The position numbers and the translations under genes are program-made. Shown here in pieces: positions 30,365 to 40,405 of a DNA stretch of 64,000 nucleotides. A model generated the notes under the pieces. It ran no database searches and was not told the origin of the DNA. It worked only from the letters and a program-made list of their open reading frames with translations. Origin of the DNA: Clavibacter sp. B3I6. GTDB taxonomy: Bacteria; Actinomycetota; Actinomycetes; Actinomycetales; Microbacteriaceae. The stretch spans positions 248,001-312,000 of the forward strand of contig NZ_JAUSYL010000001.1 in NCBI RefSeq assembly GCF_030816895.1, read 5' to 3'. Position 1 is the stretch's first letter. The number at the start of each line of letters is the position of its first letter.

Positions 30365-30391
30365 ATGTCCGGCGAGTTAGAGGTGCGATGA
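30365..30391 (+). other. Short leader ORF coupled to ctaB
   Basis: ATG-initiated 8-codon frame (MSGELEVR) whose TGA overlaps the ctaB ATG as ATGA. It begins only about 3 nt after the predicted transcript start. It may be a near-leaderless leader peptide whose translation delivers ribosomes to ctaB, though the GAGG ribosome site for ctaB lies within it. Chance is possible. Confidence 0.3.
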
Positions 30392-31308
30392 ACGTTGCGG
30401 TGCAGAGTCGGGTCGATCGGGAGACGATCGGCGTGGCGAGGAAGACCAAGGCGTACGTCGCACTGACGAAGCCGCGCGTCATCGAGCTCCTGCTCGTGAC
30501 CACCGCGCCCGTCATGATCCTCGCGCAGGGCGGCCTCCCGGACCTCTGGCTGGTCCTCGGCGTCCTCATCGGCGGCACGCTCAGCGCCGGCAGCGCGAAC
30601 GCCTTCAACTGCTACATCGACCGCGACATCGACCGCGTCATGAAGCGCACGCAGCGCCGCCCCCTCGTCACCGGCGAGCTCACCGACCGCGAGGCCCTGG
30701 TCTTCGCGTGGATCATCGGCGTCGCCAGCATCGTGTGGCTCGGCGTCATCGCGAACTGGCTCGCCGCCGCGCTCTCGCTCGCCGCGATCCTCTTCTACGT
30801 CTTCGTCTACACGCTGTGGCTCAAGCGCCGCACGCCGCAGAACATCGTGTGGGGCGGGGCCGCGGGCTGCATGCCCGTCCTCATCGGCTGGGCGGCCGTC
30901 ACGGGCGACATCTCATGGGCGCCCGTCATCCTCTTCATGATCGTGTTCCTCTGGACCCCGCCGCACTACTGGCCGCTGTCCATGAAGTACCGCGACGACT
31001 ACGCCTCGGTCAACGTGCCGATGCTCGCCGTCGTCCGCGGCCGCGCCGCCGTGGGCCTCCAGACGATCCTGTACGCGTGGGCCACGCTCGCCTGCTCGCT
31101 CCTGCTCATCCCGGTCGCCGACATGGGCCTCGTCTACACGCTCGCGGCCCTCGCGGGCGGCGGCTGGTTCGTGTACGAGACGCACCGCCTCTACGACCTC
31201 GCGGTGCGGCACGAGCCCATCAAGCCGATGCGCGTCTTCCACGCGTCCATCTCGTACCTCTCGCTGCTGTTCCTCGCGGTCGGCATCGACCCGCTGCTCC
31301 CGTTCTGA
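30388..31308 (+). CDS. ctaB: Protoheme IX farnesyltransferase (heme o synthase)
   Basis: 306-residue UbiA-family membrane enzyme that adds a farnesyl group to heme b to make heme o for the terminal oxidase. The prenyl-diphosphate motif is seen as NCYIDRDIDRVMKRTQRRPL; loop LWLKRRTPQNIVWGGAAGCM and the second motif FMIVFLWTPPHYWPLSMKYRDDY follow. About nine hydrophobic segments are present. AGAGG precedes the ATG. Together with ctaA, facing it, it supplies heme a. Confidence 0.96.
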   Translation: MNVAVQSRVDRETIGVARKTKAYVALTKPRVIELLLVTTAPVMILAQGGLPDLWLVLGVLIGGTLSAGSANAFNCYIDRDIDRVMKRTQRRPLVTGELTDREALVFAWIIGVASIVWLGVIANWLAAALSLAAILFYVFVYTLWLKRRTPQNIVWGGAAGCMPVLIGWAAVTGDISWAPVILFMIVFLWTPPHYWPLSMKYRDDYASVNVPMLAVVRGRAAVGLQTILYAWATLACSLLLIPVADMGLVYTLAALAGGGWFVYETHRLYDLAVRHEPIKPMRVFHASISYLSLLFLAVGIDPLLPF

Positions 31309-31455
31309 TCCGCGCGGTCCCCGCGTCGCGCTGAGTCCCCGCGGACGCCCGACGGTCCCACGCCCGTGAGCTCCGCGGAGTCCCGCTGACGCCCGCTGGC
31401 CGAGCTGCTCATGACCGGTCTCCGCACCGCCCGGGCATCCCCGTCCCGCCGGACG

Positions 31456-31494
31456 CGACGACGCCCGCCTCGAGCGGTGCTCGGGCGGGCGTCG
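31456..31494. terminator. Bidirectional terminator between ctaB and ctaA
   Basis: CGACGCCCGCC(T)CGAG pairs with CTCGGGCGGGCGTCG, a roughly 15-bp stem with one bulge. It lies between the two convergent genes, next to the ctaA stop. Confidence 0.65.
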
Positions 31495-31511
31495 ACGGAC
31501 GGGGAGGGGGT

Positions 31512-32462
31512 TCAGCCCACGTGGGCGGACCGCCGCACCTCGGCGGGCGTGATGCGGAGCGTGTCGGCGCGCCGCGTCGTGCTCAGCAGCGTCGCCGTCA
31601 TGGCGGAGGCCAGCAGGCAGGCGAGCACCATGTGGAGCCCCACCAGGAACTCCGGGAGTCCCGTGCGCGCCTGGATGAGGCCGACGGCGATCTGCGCCAG
31701 CTCCACCCCGAGCAGCACCCGGGTCCAGCGCGACACGACGGTCCAGCGGTGGCGCGCGGCCAGGACGACGAGGACCACGGTGAGCCCGAGGGTCGCGTAG
31801 GCCGGCCAGCTGTGGACGTGCTGCAGCAGCTCCGGGTCCAGGCCGTTGCGCGCCGCACCCTGGTCGCCCGCGTGGGGACCGGACCCCGTCACGACGATGC
31901 CGACGAGGATCGTGATCCCGACGACGACCGCCGTGGCCCGGGCGATCCGGAGGAACGACGCCGGGACGGAGCGCTCCGCCTCGTCGAGCCGGTGGTAGGT
32001 GCGCCACACCAGCACGGTCGACAGCACCACGAGCACCACCGACACGACGAAGTGCAGGCCGACGATGTAGGGGTTGAGGCCGGTGAGCACGGTGATGCCG
32101 CCGATCACTCCCTGCGCCGGGATCCCGAGGCCGATGGCCAGCGCGATCGAGAAGAGCCCGCGGCCGCGGTTCCGGAGGCGGAGCACGGCGAGGAACGTGG
32201 CGATCGCGACGATCACGAGCAGGAAGGTGAGGAGCCGGTTGCCGAACTCGATGACCCCGTGGACGCCCATCTCCGGCGTGGAGACGAAGGAGTCCGCGGT
32301 GCAGCGCGGCCAGGTGGGGCAGCCGAGGCCCGAGCCCGTGAGGCGTACGAGCCCGCCCGTGCCGACGACGAGCGTCTGCACCACCAGCGTCGTCCAGACG
32401 AGGAACCGCGTCGTGCGGGTGATCCCGTCCGGCAGCCGCTCCCGCAGCCGCCTCGCGACCAT
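31512..32462 (-). CDS. ctaA: Heme A synthase
   Basis: About 316-residue CtaA/COX15 membrane protein that oxidises heme o to heme a. It has around eight hydrophobic helices, with heme-ligand histidines in GVIEFGNRLLTF context (VHGVIEFGNR), YIVGLHFVVSV, HVHSWPAYATLG and LVGLHMVLACL. GGLVRLTGSGLGCPTWPRC is a family signature with the cysteine pair. Start ATG 32462 is chosen because a TAGGTC hexamer lies 8 nt upstream and the sequence before it is not conserved-looking. ATG 32507 in frame would add 15 residues. Confidence 0.9.
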   Translation of the reverse strand: MVARRLRERLPDGITRTTRFLVWTTLVVQTLVVGTGGLVRLTGSGLGCPTWPRCTADSFVSTPEMGVHGVIEFGNRLLTFLLVIVAIATFLAVLRLRNRGRGLFSIALAIGLGIPAQGVIGGITVLTGLNPYIVGLHFVVSVVLVVLSTVLVWRTYHRLDEAERSVPASFLRIARATAVVVGITILVGIVVTGSGPHAGDQGAARNGLDPELLQHVHSWPAYATLGLTVVLVVLAARHRWTVVSRWTRVLLGVELAQIAVGLIQARTGLPEFLVGLHMVLACLLASAMTATLLSTTRRADTLRITPAEVRRSAHVG

Positions 32463-32470
32463 GGTGGTCT

Positions 32471-32476
32471 GACCTA
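32471..32476 (-). promoter_or_regulatory. Possible leaderless -10 for ctaA
   Basis: TAGGTC (minus strand) 8 nt before the ATG at 32462. The last base departs from TANNNT, so this is weak. Confidence 0.25.
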
Positions 32477-32507
32477 GCACGCTCCCACTGGGAAGACTGC
32501 CCCGCAT

Positions 32508-32786
32508 CGGTGCCGTGAGTCACTGCCTGCCTTCCGCGCCCGCTGGATTGCCCGTAGAATCGGGTGGTTCATGGAACACGTCGGGGCTTGCAGCATCCGG
32601 CACGTCAGCGAGGACGGCGGGAACAAGTCCACCCGCGTTCGTGTTCATCCTAAGAGGGGTGCGAGGCGTGAAGCCGCCGCATCCCGGACACCCACAGTCT
32701 TCCTCTCGTCACCGAAGCGGCGTCGCCGTGCGGGGGAATGCCGATACGGCGCTGATACGCCCAGATCGTCAGGAAAGCAGGTAGCC
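32508..32786 (+). promoter_or_regulatory. Long leader region upstream of sufB
   Basis: A 279-nt stretch with no convincing gene, between ctaA and sufB. TAGAAT at 32555-32560 is the best -10 and would give a leader of about 220 nt. The sufB frame stays open back to an ATG at 32571, 10 nt after that hexamer, but the codons there (AGG, AGA, ACA, TCA) are unlike those of real genes here. A Fe-S-sensing SufR gene or clear SufR dyad was not seen. Confidence 0.4.
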
Positions 32787-34205
32787 ATGTCAGATGTGCT
32801 CATCGACCGACCGGAGCTCGAGAGCCTGGGGCAGTACGAGTTCGGCTGGTCCGACTCCGATGTCGCCGGTGCCTCCGCCAAGCGCGGCATCTCGCCCGAG
32901 GTCGTCGCGGACATCTCGCGGCGCAAGAGCGAGCCCGAGTGGATGCTCGCCAACCGCATGAAGGGCTACGAGCTCTTCGGCAAGAAGCCCATGCCGACCT
33001 GGGGTGCCGACCTGTCCGGCATCGACTTCGACAACATCAAGTACTTCGTGCGCTCCACGGAGAAGCAGGCCCAGACGTGGGACGACCTGCCCGACGACAT
33101 CAAGAACACGTACGAGCGGCTCGGGATCCCCGAGGCGGAGCGCCAGCGCCTCGTCTCCGGCGTCGCGGCCCAGTACGAGTCCGAGGTCGTCTTCCACTCG
33201 ATCCAGAAGGACCTCGAGGACCAGGGCGTCATCTTCATGGACACCGACACGGCACTGCGCGAGCACCCGGAGCTGTTCAAGGAGTACTTCGGCTCCGTCA
33301 TCCCCGCGGGCGACAACAAGTTCGCGGCGCTGAACACGGCCGTGTGGTCGGGCGGCTCCTTCGTCTACGTGCCCAAGGGCGTCCACGTCGAGATCCCGCT
33401 GCAGGCCTACTTCCGCATCAACACGGAGAACATGGGCCAGTTCGAGCGGACGCTGATCATCGCGGACGAGGGCAGCTACGTCCACTACATCGAGGGCTGC
33501 ACCGCGCCCATCTACAAGTCCGACTCGCTGCACTCCGCGGTCGTCGAGATCATCGTGAAGAAGGACGCCCGCGTCCGCTACACGACCATCCAGAACTGGT
33601 CGAACAACGTCTACAACCTCGTCACCAAGCGCGCGACGGCGGCCGAGGGCGCGACCATGGAGTGGATCGACGGCAACATCGGCTCCAAGGTCACGATGAA
33701 GTACCCCTCCATCTACCTCATGGGCGAGCGCGCCAAGGGCGAGACCCTGTCGGTCGCGTTCGCGGGCCCCGGCCAGCACCAGGACGCCGGCGCGAAGATG
33801 GTGCACATGGCGCCGTACACGCAGTCGTCGATCGTCTCGAAGTCCATCGCCCGCGGCGGCGGCCGTGCCGGGTACCGCGGCGAGATCCGCGTGGACGCGG
33901 CGGCGCACCACTCCGCCAACACCGTCCGCTGCGACGCGCTGCTGGTCGACACCATCTCGCGGTCCGACACCTACCCGGCCATCGACATCCGGGTGGACGA
34001 CGTCCAGCTCGGCCACGAGGCCACCGTCTCCCGCGTCAGCGAGGAGCAGCTGTTCTACCTGATGAGCCGGGGCATGCCCGAGGACGAGGCCATGGCCATG
34101 ATCGTCCGCGGCTTCATCGAGCCCATCGCCCGAGAGCTGCCCATGGAGTACGCGCTCGAACTCAACAAGCTCATCGAGATGGGCATGGAAGGATCCGTCG
34201 GCTAG
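32787..34205 (+). CDS. sufB: Fe-S cluster assembly protein SufB
   Basis: 472-residue SufB, the scaffold subunit of the SufBCD complex. It has the beta-helix core typical of the family (SFVYVPKGVHVEIPLQAYFR, EGCTAPIYKSDSLHSAVVE, and a C-terminal LFYLMSRGMPEDEAMAMIVRGF). It assembles Fe-S clusters with SufD and the SufC ATPase. AGGAAAGCAGG precedes the ATG at 32787, which matches the family N-terminus better than the longer open frame. sufD follows with no gap. Confidence 0.96.
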   Translation: MSDVLIDRPELESLGQYEFGWSDSDVAGASAKRGISPEVVADISRRKSEPEWMLANRMKGYELFGKKPMPTWGADLSGIDFDNIKYFVRSTEKQAQTWDDLPDDIKNTYERLGIPEAERQRLVSGVAAQYESEVVFHSIQKDLEDQGVIFMDTDTALREHPELFKEYFGSVIPAGDNKFAALNTAVWSGGSFVYVPKGVHVEIPLQAYFRINTENMGQFERTLIIADEGSYVHYIEGCTAPIYKSDSLHSAVVEIIVKKDARVRYTTIQNWSNNVYNLVTKRATAAEGATMEWIDGNIGSKVTMKYPSIYLMGERAKGETLSVAFAGPGQHQDAGAKMVHMAPYTQSSIVSKSIARGGGRAGYRGEIRVDAAAHHSANTVRCDALLVDTISRSDTYPAIDIRVDDVQLGHEATVSRVSEEQLFYLMSRGMPEDEAMAMIVRGFIEPIARELPMEYALELNKLIEMGMEGSVG

Positions 34206-35414
34206 ATGACGACCCCACTCGCCACCACAGAAGCCGTCGCCCCCATCGGCAACGGCGCCCGCGCGCACACCGACGGGGGGTGGGGCGTCATCCCCATCCA
34301 GACCCGCTCCGAGCGCTTCACCTCCACCGATGTCGAGGCGTTCGACGCGGTCACCGGCCGCGAGGCCGTCTGGAAGCTGACGCCCGTCCGCCGTCTCGAC
34401 GACCTCATCTCGGGTGAGCTCGACGGCTCGCGCTACCCGGTCACCAGCACCGAGGCCGCGGGCACGTCAGTCTCGTGGATCCCGCGGGACGACGCGCGCG
34501 TCGGCACCGCCGGGGCTCCCGAGGACCGCGCGGCCGCGAACGCATGGTCGTCCTTCGGCGAGGCGCTCGCCATCGAGGTCTCGGGGGAGGAGCCGGTCAC
34601 CGTCACGGTCGGCCGCTCCGAGCTCGGCTCCGCGCCGCGTGCGGCGCACACCGTCATCACGGCCGCGCCGTTCAGCCGCGGCGTCGTCATCCTCGACAAC
34701 GCCGGCTCCGCATCGCTCGCCGAGAACGTCGAGATCGTCGTCGGCGACCAGGCCGAGCTCACGGTCGTCAGCGTCCAGCAGTGGGACGACGAGGCGCGCC
34801 ACCTCGCCGCGCACCAGGCCGTCGTGGGCCGCGACGCGAAGCTCAAGCACGTGGTGGTGACGCTCGGCGGCTCCATCGTCCGGGTCAACCCCTCGGCGCA
34901 CCTCTCGAACGAGGGCGCGGACGGCGAGCTCCTCGGCGTGTACTTCGCCGACGCCGGCCAGCACCTCGAGCAGCAGGTCTACGTCGACCACGATGCTCCC
35001 AACACCCGCAGCCGCGTCACCTACAAGGGCGCGCTGCAGGGGAAGGGCGCCCGCACGGTCTGGGTCGGCGACGTGCTGATCCGCCGCTCCGCGCCCGGCA
35101 CCGACAGCTACGAGCAGAACCGCAACCTCGTCCTCACGGACGGCACGCGCGCCGACTCGGTCCCGAACCTCGAGATCGAGACCGGCGACATCGCCGGCGC
35201 CGGTCACGCGAGCGCCACCGGCCGCTTCGACGACGAGCAGCTGTTCTACCTGCAGGCCCGCGGGATCACGGAGGAGGAGGCGCGTCGCCTCGTCGTCCGC
35301 GGCTTCCTCAGCGAGATCGTGCAGCAGATCGGCGTCCCGGACCTCGAGGAGCGGCTCCAGGCCGCCATCGAGGCCGAGCTGTCCGGCACGACCACGGGCG
35401 CGGTGGCCCGATGA
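34206..35414 (+). CDS. sufD: Fe-S cluster assembly protein SufD
   Basis: 402-residue SufD, partner of SufB. The C-terminal half is conserved (HLSNEGADGELLGVYFADAG, the QVYVDHDAPNTRS segment with the conserved histidine, and ARGITEEEARRLVVRGFLSE). The N-terminal half is variable, as usual. The ATG directly follows the sufB TAG; the stop overlaps the Rieske gene start. Confidence 0.95.
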   Translation: MTTPLATTEAVAPIGNGARAHTDGGWGVIPIQTRSERFTSTDVEAFDAVTGREAVWKLTPVRRLDDLISGELDGSRYPVTSTEAAGTSVSWIPRDDARVGTAGAPEDRAAANAWSSFGEALAIEVSGEEPVTVTVGRSELGSAPRAAHTVITAAPFSRGVVILDNAGSASLAENVEIVVGDQAELTVVSVQQWDDEARHLAAHQAVVGRDAKLKHVVVTLGGSIVRVNPSAHLSNEGADGELLGVYFADAGQHLEQQVYVDHDAPNTRSRVTYKGALQGKGARTVWVGDVLIRRSAPGTDSYEQNRNLVLTDGTRADSVPNLEIETGDIAGAGHASATGRFDDEQLFYLQARGITEEEARRLVVRGFLSEIVQQIGVPDLEERLQAAIEAELSGTTTGAVAR

Positions 35415-35731
35415 CCGCCGTCCGCATCTGCGCCGTCGACGAGCTCGGGGAGAACGAGGCGCTCCGGATCGAGATCGAGGGCCTCGCCATCGCGCTCGTC
35501 AAGGACTCGTCGGGCACGGTCCACGCCATCGGCGACACCTGCACGCACGGCGACATCTCGCTGGCCGAGGGCTTCGTCGAGGGCGACACCCTGGAGTGCT
35601 GGGCGCACGGGTCCAAGTTCTCCCTCGAGACGGGCAAGCCGCGCACGCTGCCGGCGTACGAGCCCGTCCCCGTCTACCCCGTGTCCATCGTGGACGGCGA
35701 CATCCACATCGACACCACCCCGAAGAGCTAG
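35411..35731 (+). CDS. Rieske [2Fe-2S] ferredoxin in the suf operon
   Basis: 106-residue soluble Rieske-type ferredoxin. The ligand motifs are CTH (in DTCTHGDISL) and CWAH (in ECWAHGSKFSL), each with one Cys and one His ligand. It resembles the small ferredoxins of non-heme oxygenases, but here it lies between sufD and sufC, overlapping sufD by ATGA. It may feed electrons to cluster assembly. This placement is recurrent in actinobacterial suf operons. Confidence 0.92.
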   Translation: MTAVRICAVDELGENEALRIEIEGLAIALVKDSSGTVHAIGDTCTHGDISLAEGFVEGDTLECWAHGSKFSLETGKPRTLPAYEPVPVYPVSIVDGDIHIDTTPKS

Positions 35732-35743
35732 AGGAACGCACCG

Positions 35744-36514
35744 ATGTCAACACTCACCATCACCGACCTGCACGTCAGCGTCGACACCGAGCAGGGCCGC
35801 AAGCAGATCCTCAAGGGCGTCGACCTCACGATCAACGAGGGCGAGATCCACGCGATCATGGGCCCCAACGGCTCGGGCAAGTCCACGCTCGCGTACTCCA
35901 TCGCGGGCCACCCCAAGTACCACGTCGACTCCGGCTCCGTCACCCTCGACGGCGTCGAGGTCCTCGACATGACGGTGGACGAGCGCGCCCGCGCGGGCCT
36001 GTTCCTCGCCATGCAGTACCCGGTCGAGATCCCCGGCGTCACGACCACGAACTTCCTCCGCACGGCGAAGACGGCGATCGACGGCGAGGCCCCGGCCATC
36101 CGCGGCTGGATCAAGGACGTCCGCACCTCCATGGCCGCGCTCAAGATGGACCCCGCGTTCGCGGAGCGCAACGTCAACGAGGGCTTCTCCGGCGGCGAGA
36201 AGAAGCGCAACGAGGTCCTGCAGCTCGAGCTGCTGAAGCCGAAGTTCGCGGTGCTCGACGAGACCGACTCCGGCCTCGACGTCGACGCGCTCAAGATCGT
36301 GTCCGAGGGCGTCAACCGCGCGAAGGCGAACACGGGCCTCGGGCTCCTGCTCATCACGCACTACACGCGCATCCTCCGCTACATCCAGCCCGACTTCGTC
36401 CACGTATTCGTGGCCGGGCGGGTCGCCGAGCAGGGCGGCCGCGAGCTGGCCGACCGCCTCGAGGAGGAGGGCTACGACCGCTTCCTCACGCCCTCCACCA
36501 CGGTGACGGCGTGA
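35744..36514 (+). CDS. sufC: Fe-S cluster assembly ATPase SufC
   Basis: 256-residue ABC-type ATPase of the SufBCD complex. It has Walker A MGPNGSGKSTL (residues 39-49), the signature FSGGEKKRNEVLQ, the Walker B/D-loop VLDETDSGLDVDAL and the H-loop LLITHYTRIL. It is soluble with no membrane partner. The ATG has AGAGGAAC upstream. Confidence 0.97.
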   Translation: MSTLTITDLHVSVDTEQGRKQILKGVDLTINEGEIHAIMGPNGSGKSTLAYSIAGHPKYHVDSGSVTLDGVEVLDMTVDERARAGLFLAMQYPVEIPGVTTTNFLRTAKTAIDGEAPAIRGWIKDVRTSMAALKMDPAFAERNVNEGFSGGEKKRNEVLQLELLKPKFAVLDETDSGLDVDALKIVSEGVNRAKANTGLGLLLITHYTRILRYIQPDFVHVFVAGRVAEQGGRELADRLEEEGYDRFLTPSTTVTA

Positions 36515-36516
36515 CC

Positions 36517-36846
36517 ATGCAGAGCACGCTGCCCCCGCAGAAGTTCGACGAGGTCGAGGAGGCGCTGAAGGACGTGATGGATCCCGAGCTCGGGATCAAC
36601 ATCGTCGACCTCGGCCTCATCTACGACCTGGCGTGGGACGACGAGAACGACGCCCTCATCATCCACATGACGCTGACGTCCGCGGGCTGCCCGCTGACCG
36701 ACGTGCTCGAGGAGCAGACCGCGGAGGCCCTCGACGGCGTCGTGGCCGCGTTCCGCATCAACTGGGTGTGGATGCCGCCGTGGGGCCCCGAGAAGATCAC
36801 CGACGACGGGCGCGACATGATGCGGGCGCTCGGCTTCTCGATCTGA
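36517..36846 (+). CDS. sufT: MIP18/DUF59 Fe-S assembly factor (SufT-like)
   Basis: 109-residue MIP18-family (DUF59) protein with the hallmark VMDPELGINIVDLGLIYD, MTLTSAGCPLTD (with the conserved reactive cysteine) and VWMPPWGPEKIT. Family members (SufT, PaaD, MIP18) help mature Fe-S proteins. ATG 36517 lies 2 nt after the sufC stop; GTG 36511, overlapping that stop as GTGA, is an alternative. No sufS or sufU follows. Confidence 0.92.
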   Translation: MQSTLPPQKFDEVEEALKDVMDPELGINIVDLGLIYDLAWDDENDALIIHMTLTSAGCPLTDVLEEQTAEALDGVVAAFRINWVWMPPWGPEKITDDGRDMMRALGFSI

Positions 36847-36866
36847 GACCCGCGGCCCGCGCCGCG

Positions 36867-36906
36867 ACGACGACGGCCCCACCCGCCCGGGTGGGGCCGT
36901 CGTCGT
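36867..36906 (+). terminator. Terminator of the suf operon
   Basis: Perfect 18-bp stem (36867-36884 with 36889-36906) around a GCCC loop, 20 nt past the sufT stop. The strongest hairpin in the window. Confidence 0.85.
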
Positions 36907-36959
36907 GCGGGCCCGGGCCGCGCTCCCCGCCCCGGCGGGCCCTCCACGCCCGCGTCTCG

Positions 36960-36965
36960 TACACT
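36960..36965 (+). promoter_or_regulatory. -10 element for the ABC-F gene
   Basis: TACACT at 36960-36965 predicts a start near 36972 and a leader of about 108 nt before the GTG at 37080. Confidence 0.4.
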
Positions 36966-37079
36966 GGACCGGTCGGGTCCGATGGACGCCCTCGACCGAC
37001 CGGGCTCGACCCCCTCTGCTGCGGGTCGCCCTCCTCCCACGGACCGTGGGACATCCGCTGATCAGAAGGACCCCTCACC

Positions 37080-38678
<1,599 letters not shown>

Positions 38679-38694
38679 TCCCCGCGAGCGTGCG

Positions 38695-39540
38695 TCAGCG
38701 CGCGTCGTCCAGGATCCGGTCCTCGACGTCCGCGTCCGACGGCCGCTTCCGGGCGCGCTTGGCCTGACGGGCGCGCTCGCGCTCTTGCTCCTCGGGGTCG
38801 TCCGCGTTGATGATCCGGTACTCGTTGCGCACCGCGATGCCGAGGCCCGCGAAGCCGATGATCGCGAACACGATCCACTGGAACGCGTACGACAGGTGCG
38901 GGCCCTCGTCCTCGGCCGGGCGCGGCGTCGCGAACGGCGCGGCCTCGGCGGGGGCGGGGCTCTCGGAGATCAGCAGCCCGTAGGCCCCGGTGTACGTCGG
39001 CGCGTCCACGCGACCGGCGATGTCCGGCAGGTGCACCGTGGCGATCTGCCCGGCGGGCGCGGAGCGGCCCGGCAGCTCCGGCTCGCCCGCCTTCAGCCGC
39101 GCGGTCACCGTGACCTGGCCCTCGGGAGGCGCGGGCACGGAGTCGGGGGAGTCCTGCGAGTTGCCGATGGGCACCCAGCCGCGGTCGACCACGAAGACGC
39201 GGCCGTCCTCCAGGCGGAGCGGGGTGAGGACCTCGAAGCCGGGCTGGCCGTTGAAGGGGCGGTTGCGCGCCAGGAGCTGCTCGTCGACCAGGTAGGTGCC
39301 GGTCATGCTGACGGGCGTCCACTTCTGCGTGTCGACGTAGGAGGAGGTGTCGGCGAGCACCTGGTCGACCGGCAGGGGCGCGCTGTCCCAGTTGTCCTCG
39401 ACCTTGGCGATCTCCGCCAGCGCCTCGTCGCGACGCGCGAACTGCCAGTGGCTGAGCAGCACGCACGCGATCGCGAAGACCACGGCGACCAGGAGGTACC
39501 CGGCCCAGCGCCGGTTGAGCACGAAGCGCCAGCGGGTCAC
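38695..39540 (-). CDS. SURF1-family cytochrome oxidase biogenesis protein
   Basis: 281-residue SURF1 (Shy1) family protein with an N-terminal membrane helix (WAGYLLVAVVFAIACVLL), an extracytoplasmic domain (FEVLTPLRLEDGRVFVVDRGWVP) and a C-terminal helix (FQWIVFAIIGFAGLGIAV) followed by a basic tail. It helps insert heme a into cytochrome c oxidase, consistent with ctaA and ctaB in this window. GTG start overlaps the upstream gene's stop (GTGA). Confidence 0.9.
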   Translation of the reverse strand: MTRWRFVLNRRWAGYLLVAVVFAIACVLLSHWQFARRDEALAEIAKVEDNWDSAPLPVDQVLADTSSYVDTQKWTPVSMTGTYLVDEQLLARNRPFNGQPGFEVLTPLRLEDGRVFVVDRGWVPIGNSQDSPDSVPAPPEGQVTVTARLKAGEPELPGRSAPAGQIATVHLPDIAGRVDAPTYTGAYGLLISESPAPAEAAPFATPRPAEDEGPHLSYAFQWIVFAIIGFAGLGIAVRNEYRIINADDPEEQERERARQAKRARKRPSDADVEDRILDDAR

Positions 39541-39794
39541 GGGATCGCCCCCTCGACGGGTGCGTCGACGGCGGCCACGCGCACGGGGAAGTCCCGGCCG
39601 GCCAGGAAGTCGCGGAGGAAGCCGACGTGCTCGTCGCACGCCGTCCAGGTCTTCACCCGGTCGGCGGTGTGGATGCGCGGGTTGCGCCACTCGACGCGCC
39701 AGGCGGCGTCCGCACGGCAGCCGGCGCGCGAGCACTCGACGACGTCGGACGACGGCCCGGCGGACCCGAGGCCCCAGGAGGCGAGACCGCTCAC
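39537..39794 (-). CDS. Small conserved zinc-ribbon-like protein
   Basis: 85-residue protein with a possible metal site: VECSRAGCRADAAWRV near the N-terminus and TACDEHVGFLRDFL later. Similar short proteins next to SURF1 in actinobacteria are annotated as hypothetical or, doubtfully, as acetone carboxylase. Function unknown. GTG start inferred from overlap with the DUF3099 stop. It lies between DUF3099 and SURF1 with four-base overlaps on both sides, so it is very likely translated. Confidence 0.75.
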   Translation of the reverse strand: MSGLASWGLGSAGPSSDVVECSRAGCRADAAWRVEWRNPRIHTADRVKTWTACDEHVGFLRDFLAGRDFPVRVAAVDAPVEGAIP

Positions 39795-40285
39795 GTCGCG
39801 TCGGGGTTCTCGGACGTGGGGGCGTCCCCGGCGGGAGCAGGTCGGGCCCCCGTCGTCGGCGTCGGGCCGCGCCCCGTCTCGTACGTCGTGAAGGACGCGG
39901 GCATCGTGAACGGCTCGGACGGCATGGAGGGCTCGGAGGACGCGTACGGTGCGGATGCCGCGAACGGCGTCGACCCCGCGGCGGGCGCCGAGGCCTCGGC
40001 CGGCGGCGGGAACCCGGAGTGGCGCGCGGACACGGCCACGACGCCGCCCGGACGCTCGACCGCGGTGCCCTGGTTGCCGCCGACGTTCGCGAGGATGACC
40101 GCGAAGTAGGGGAGGACCACGGCGCCGATGGCGGCGACGGCCAGCCACCAACCCTCGAGGAAGAGGCAGGACAGGATGCAGACCATGCGGATGGTCATGG
40201 CGATGGTGTACTTCACCATGCGGGCATGGCGGTCCTCCTGCGGGGACCGGGGGAGGCTGGTGACCGACTGCTGCGGGGTGGGCAT
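39791..40285 (-). CDS. DUF3099 membrane protein
   Basis: 164-residue actinobacterial DUF3099 protein. The conserved core is QSVTSLPRSPQEDRHARMVKY followed by two hydrophobic helices (IRMVCILSCLFLEGWWLAV and VLPYFAVILANVGG). The rest is a low-complexity Ala/Pro/Ser tail, probably cytoplasmic. Function unknown; it heads the three-gene unit ending with SURF1, which hints at a link with the respiratory chain. GAAGGA lies upstream of the ATG. Confidence 0.85.
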   Translation of the reverse strand: MPTPQQSVTSLPRSPQEDRHARMVKYTIAMTIRMVCILSCLFLEGWWLAVAAIGAVVLPYFAVILANVGGNQGTAVERPGGVVAVSARHSGFPPPAEASAPAAGSTPFAASAPYASSEPSMPSEPFTMPASFTTYETGRGPTPTTGARPAPAGDAPTSENPDAT

Positions 40286-40352
40286 GGGTGGATGGCGTCC
40301 TTCGGGGGCGCGTCGCGCGCCCCATCGGAACCAGGGTACGCCGACCCACCGA

Positions 40353-40358
40353 TAGGCT
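40353..40358 (+). promoter_or_regulatory. -10 element upstream of fabG
   Basis: TAGGCT at 40353-40358 predicts a start near 40365 and a 41-nt leader with GGAAGG 7 nt before the ATG. Confidence 0.5.
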
Positions 40359-40405
40359 CGTCCGAGTCCGCAAGCCCCCTCCAAGCCGTAATGGAAGGTC
40401 CCCAC

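Noticed and set aside
32571..32786. N-terminal extension of SufB by 72 codons
   Set aside because: Open frame and a -10 lie upstream, but codon use is atypical, the residues match nothing in SufB, and a ribosome site precedes ATG 32787.
39537..39794. Acetone carboxylase
   Set aside because: The 85-residue protein is far too short and lacks any carboxylase domain; that name in related genomes appears to be a propagated misannotation.
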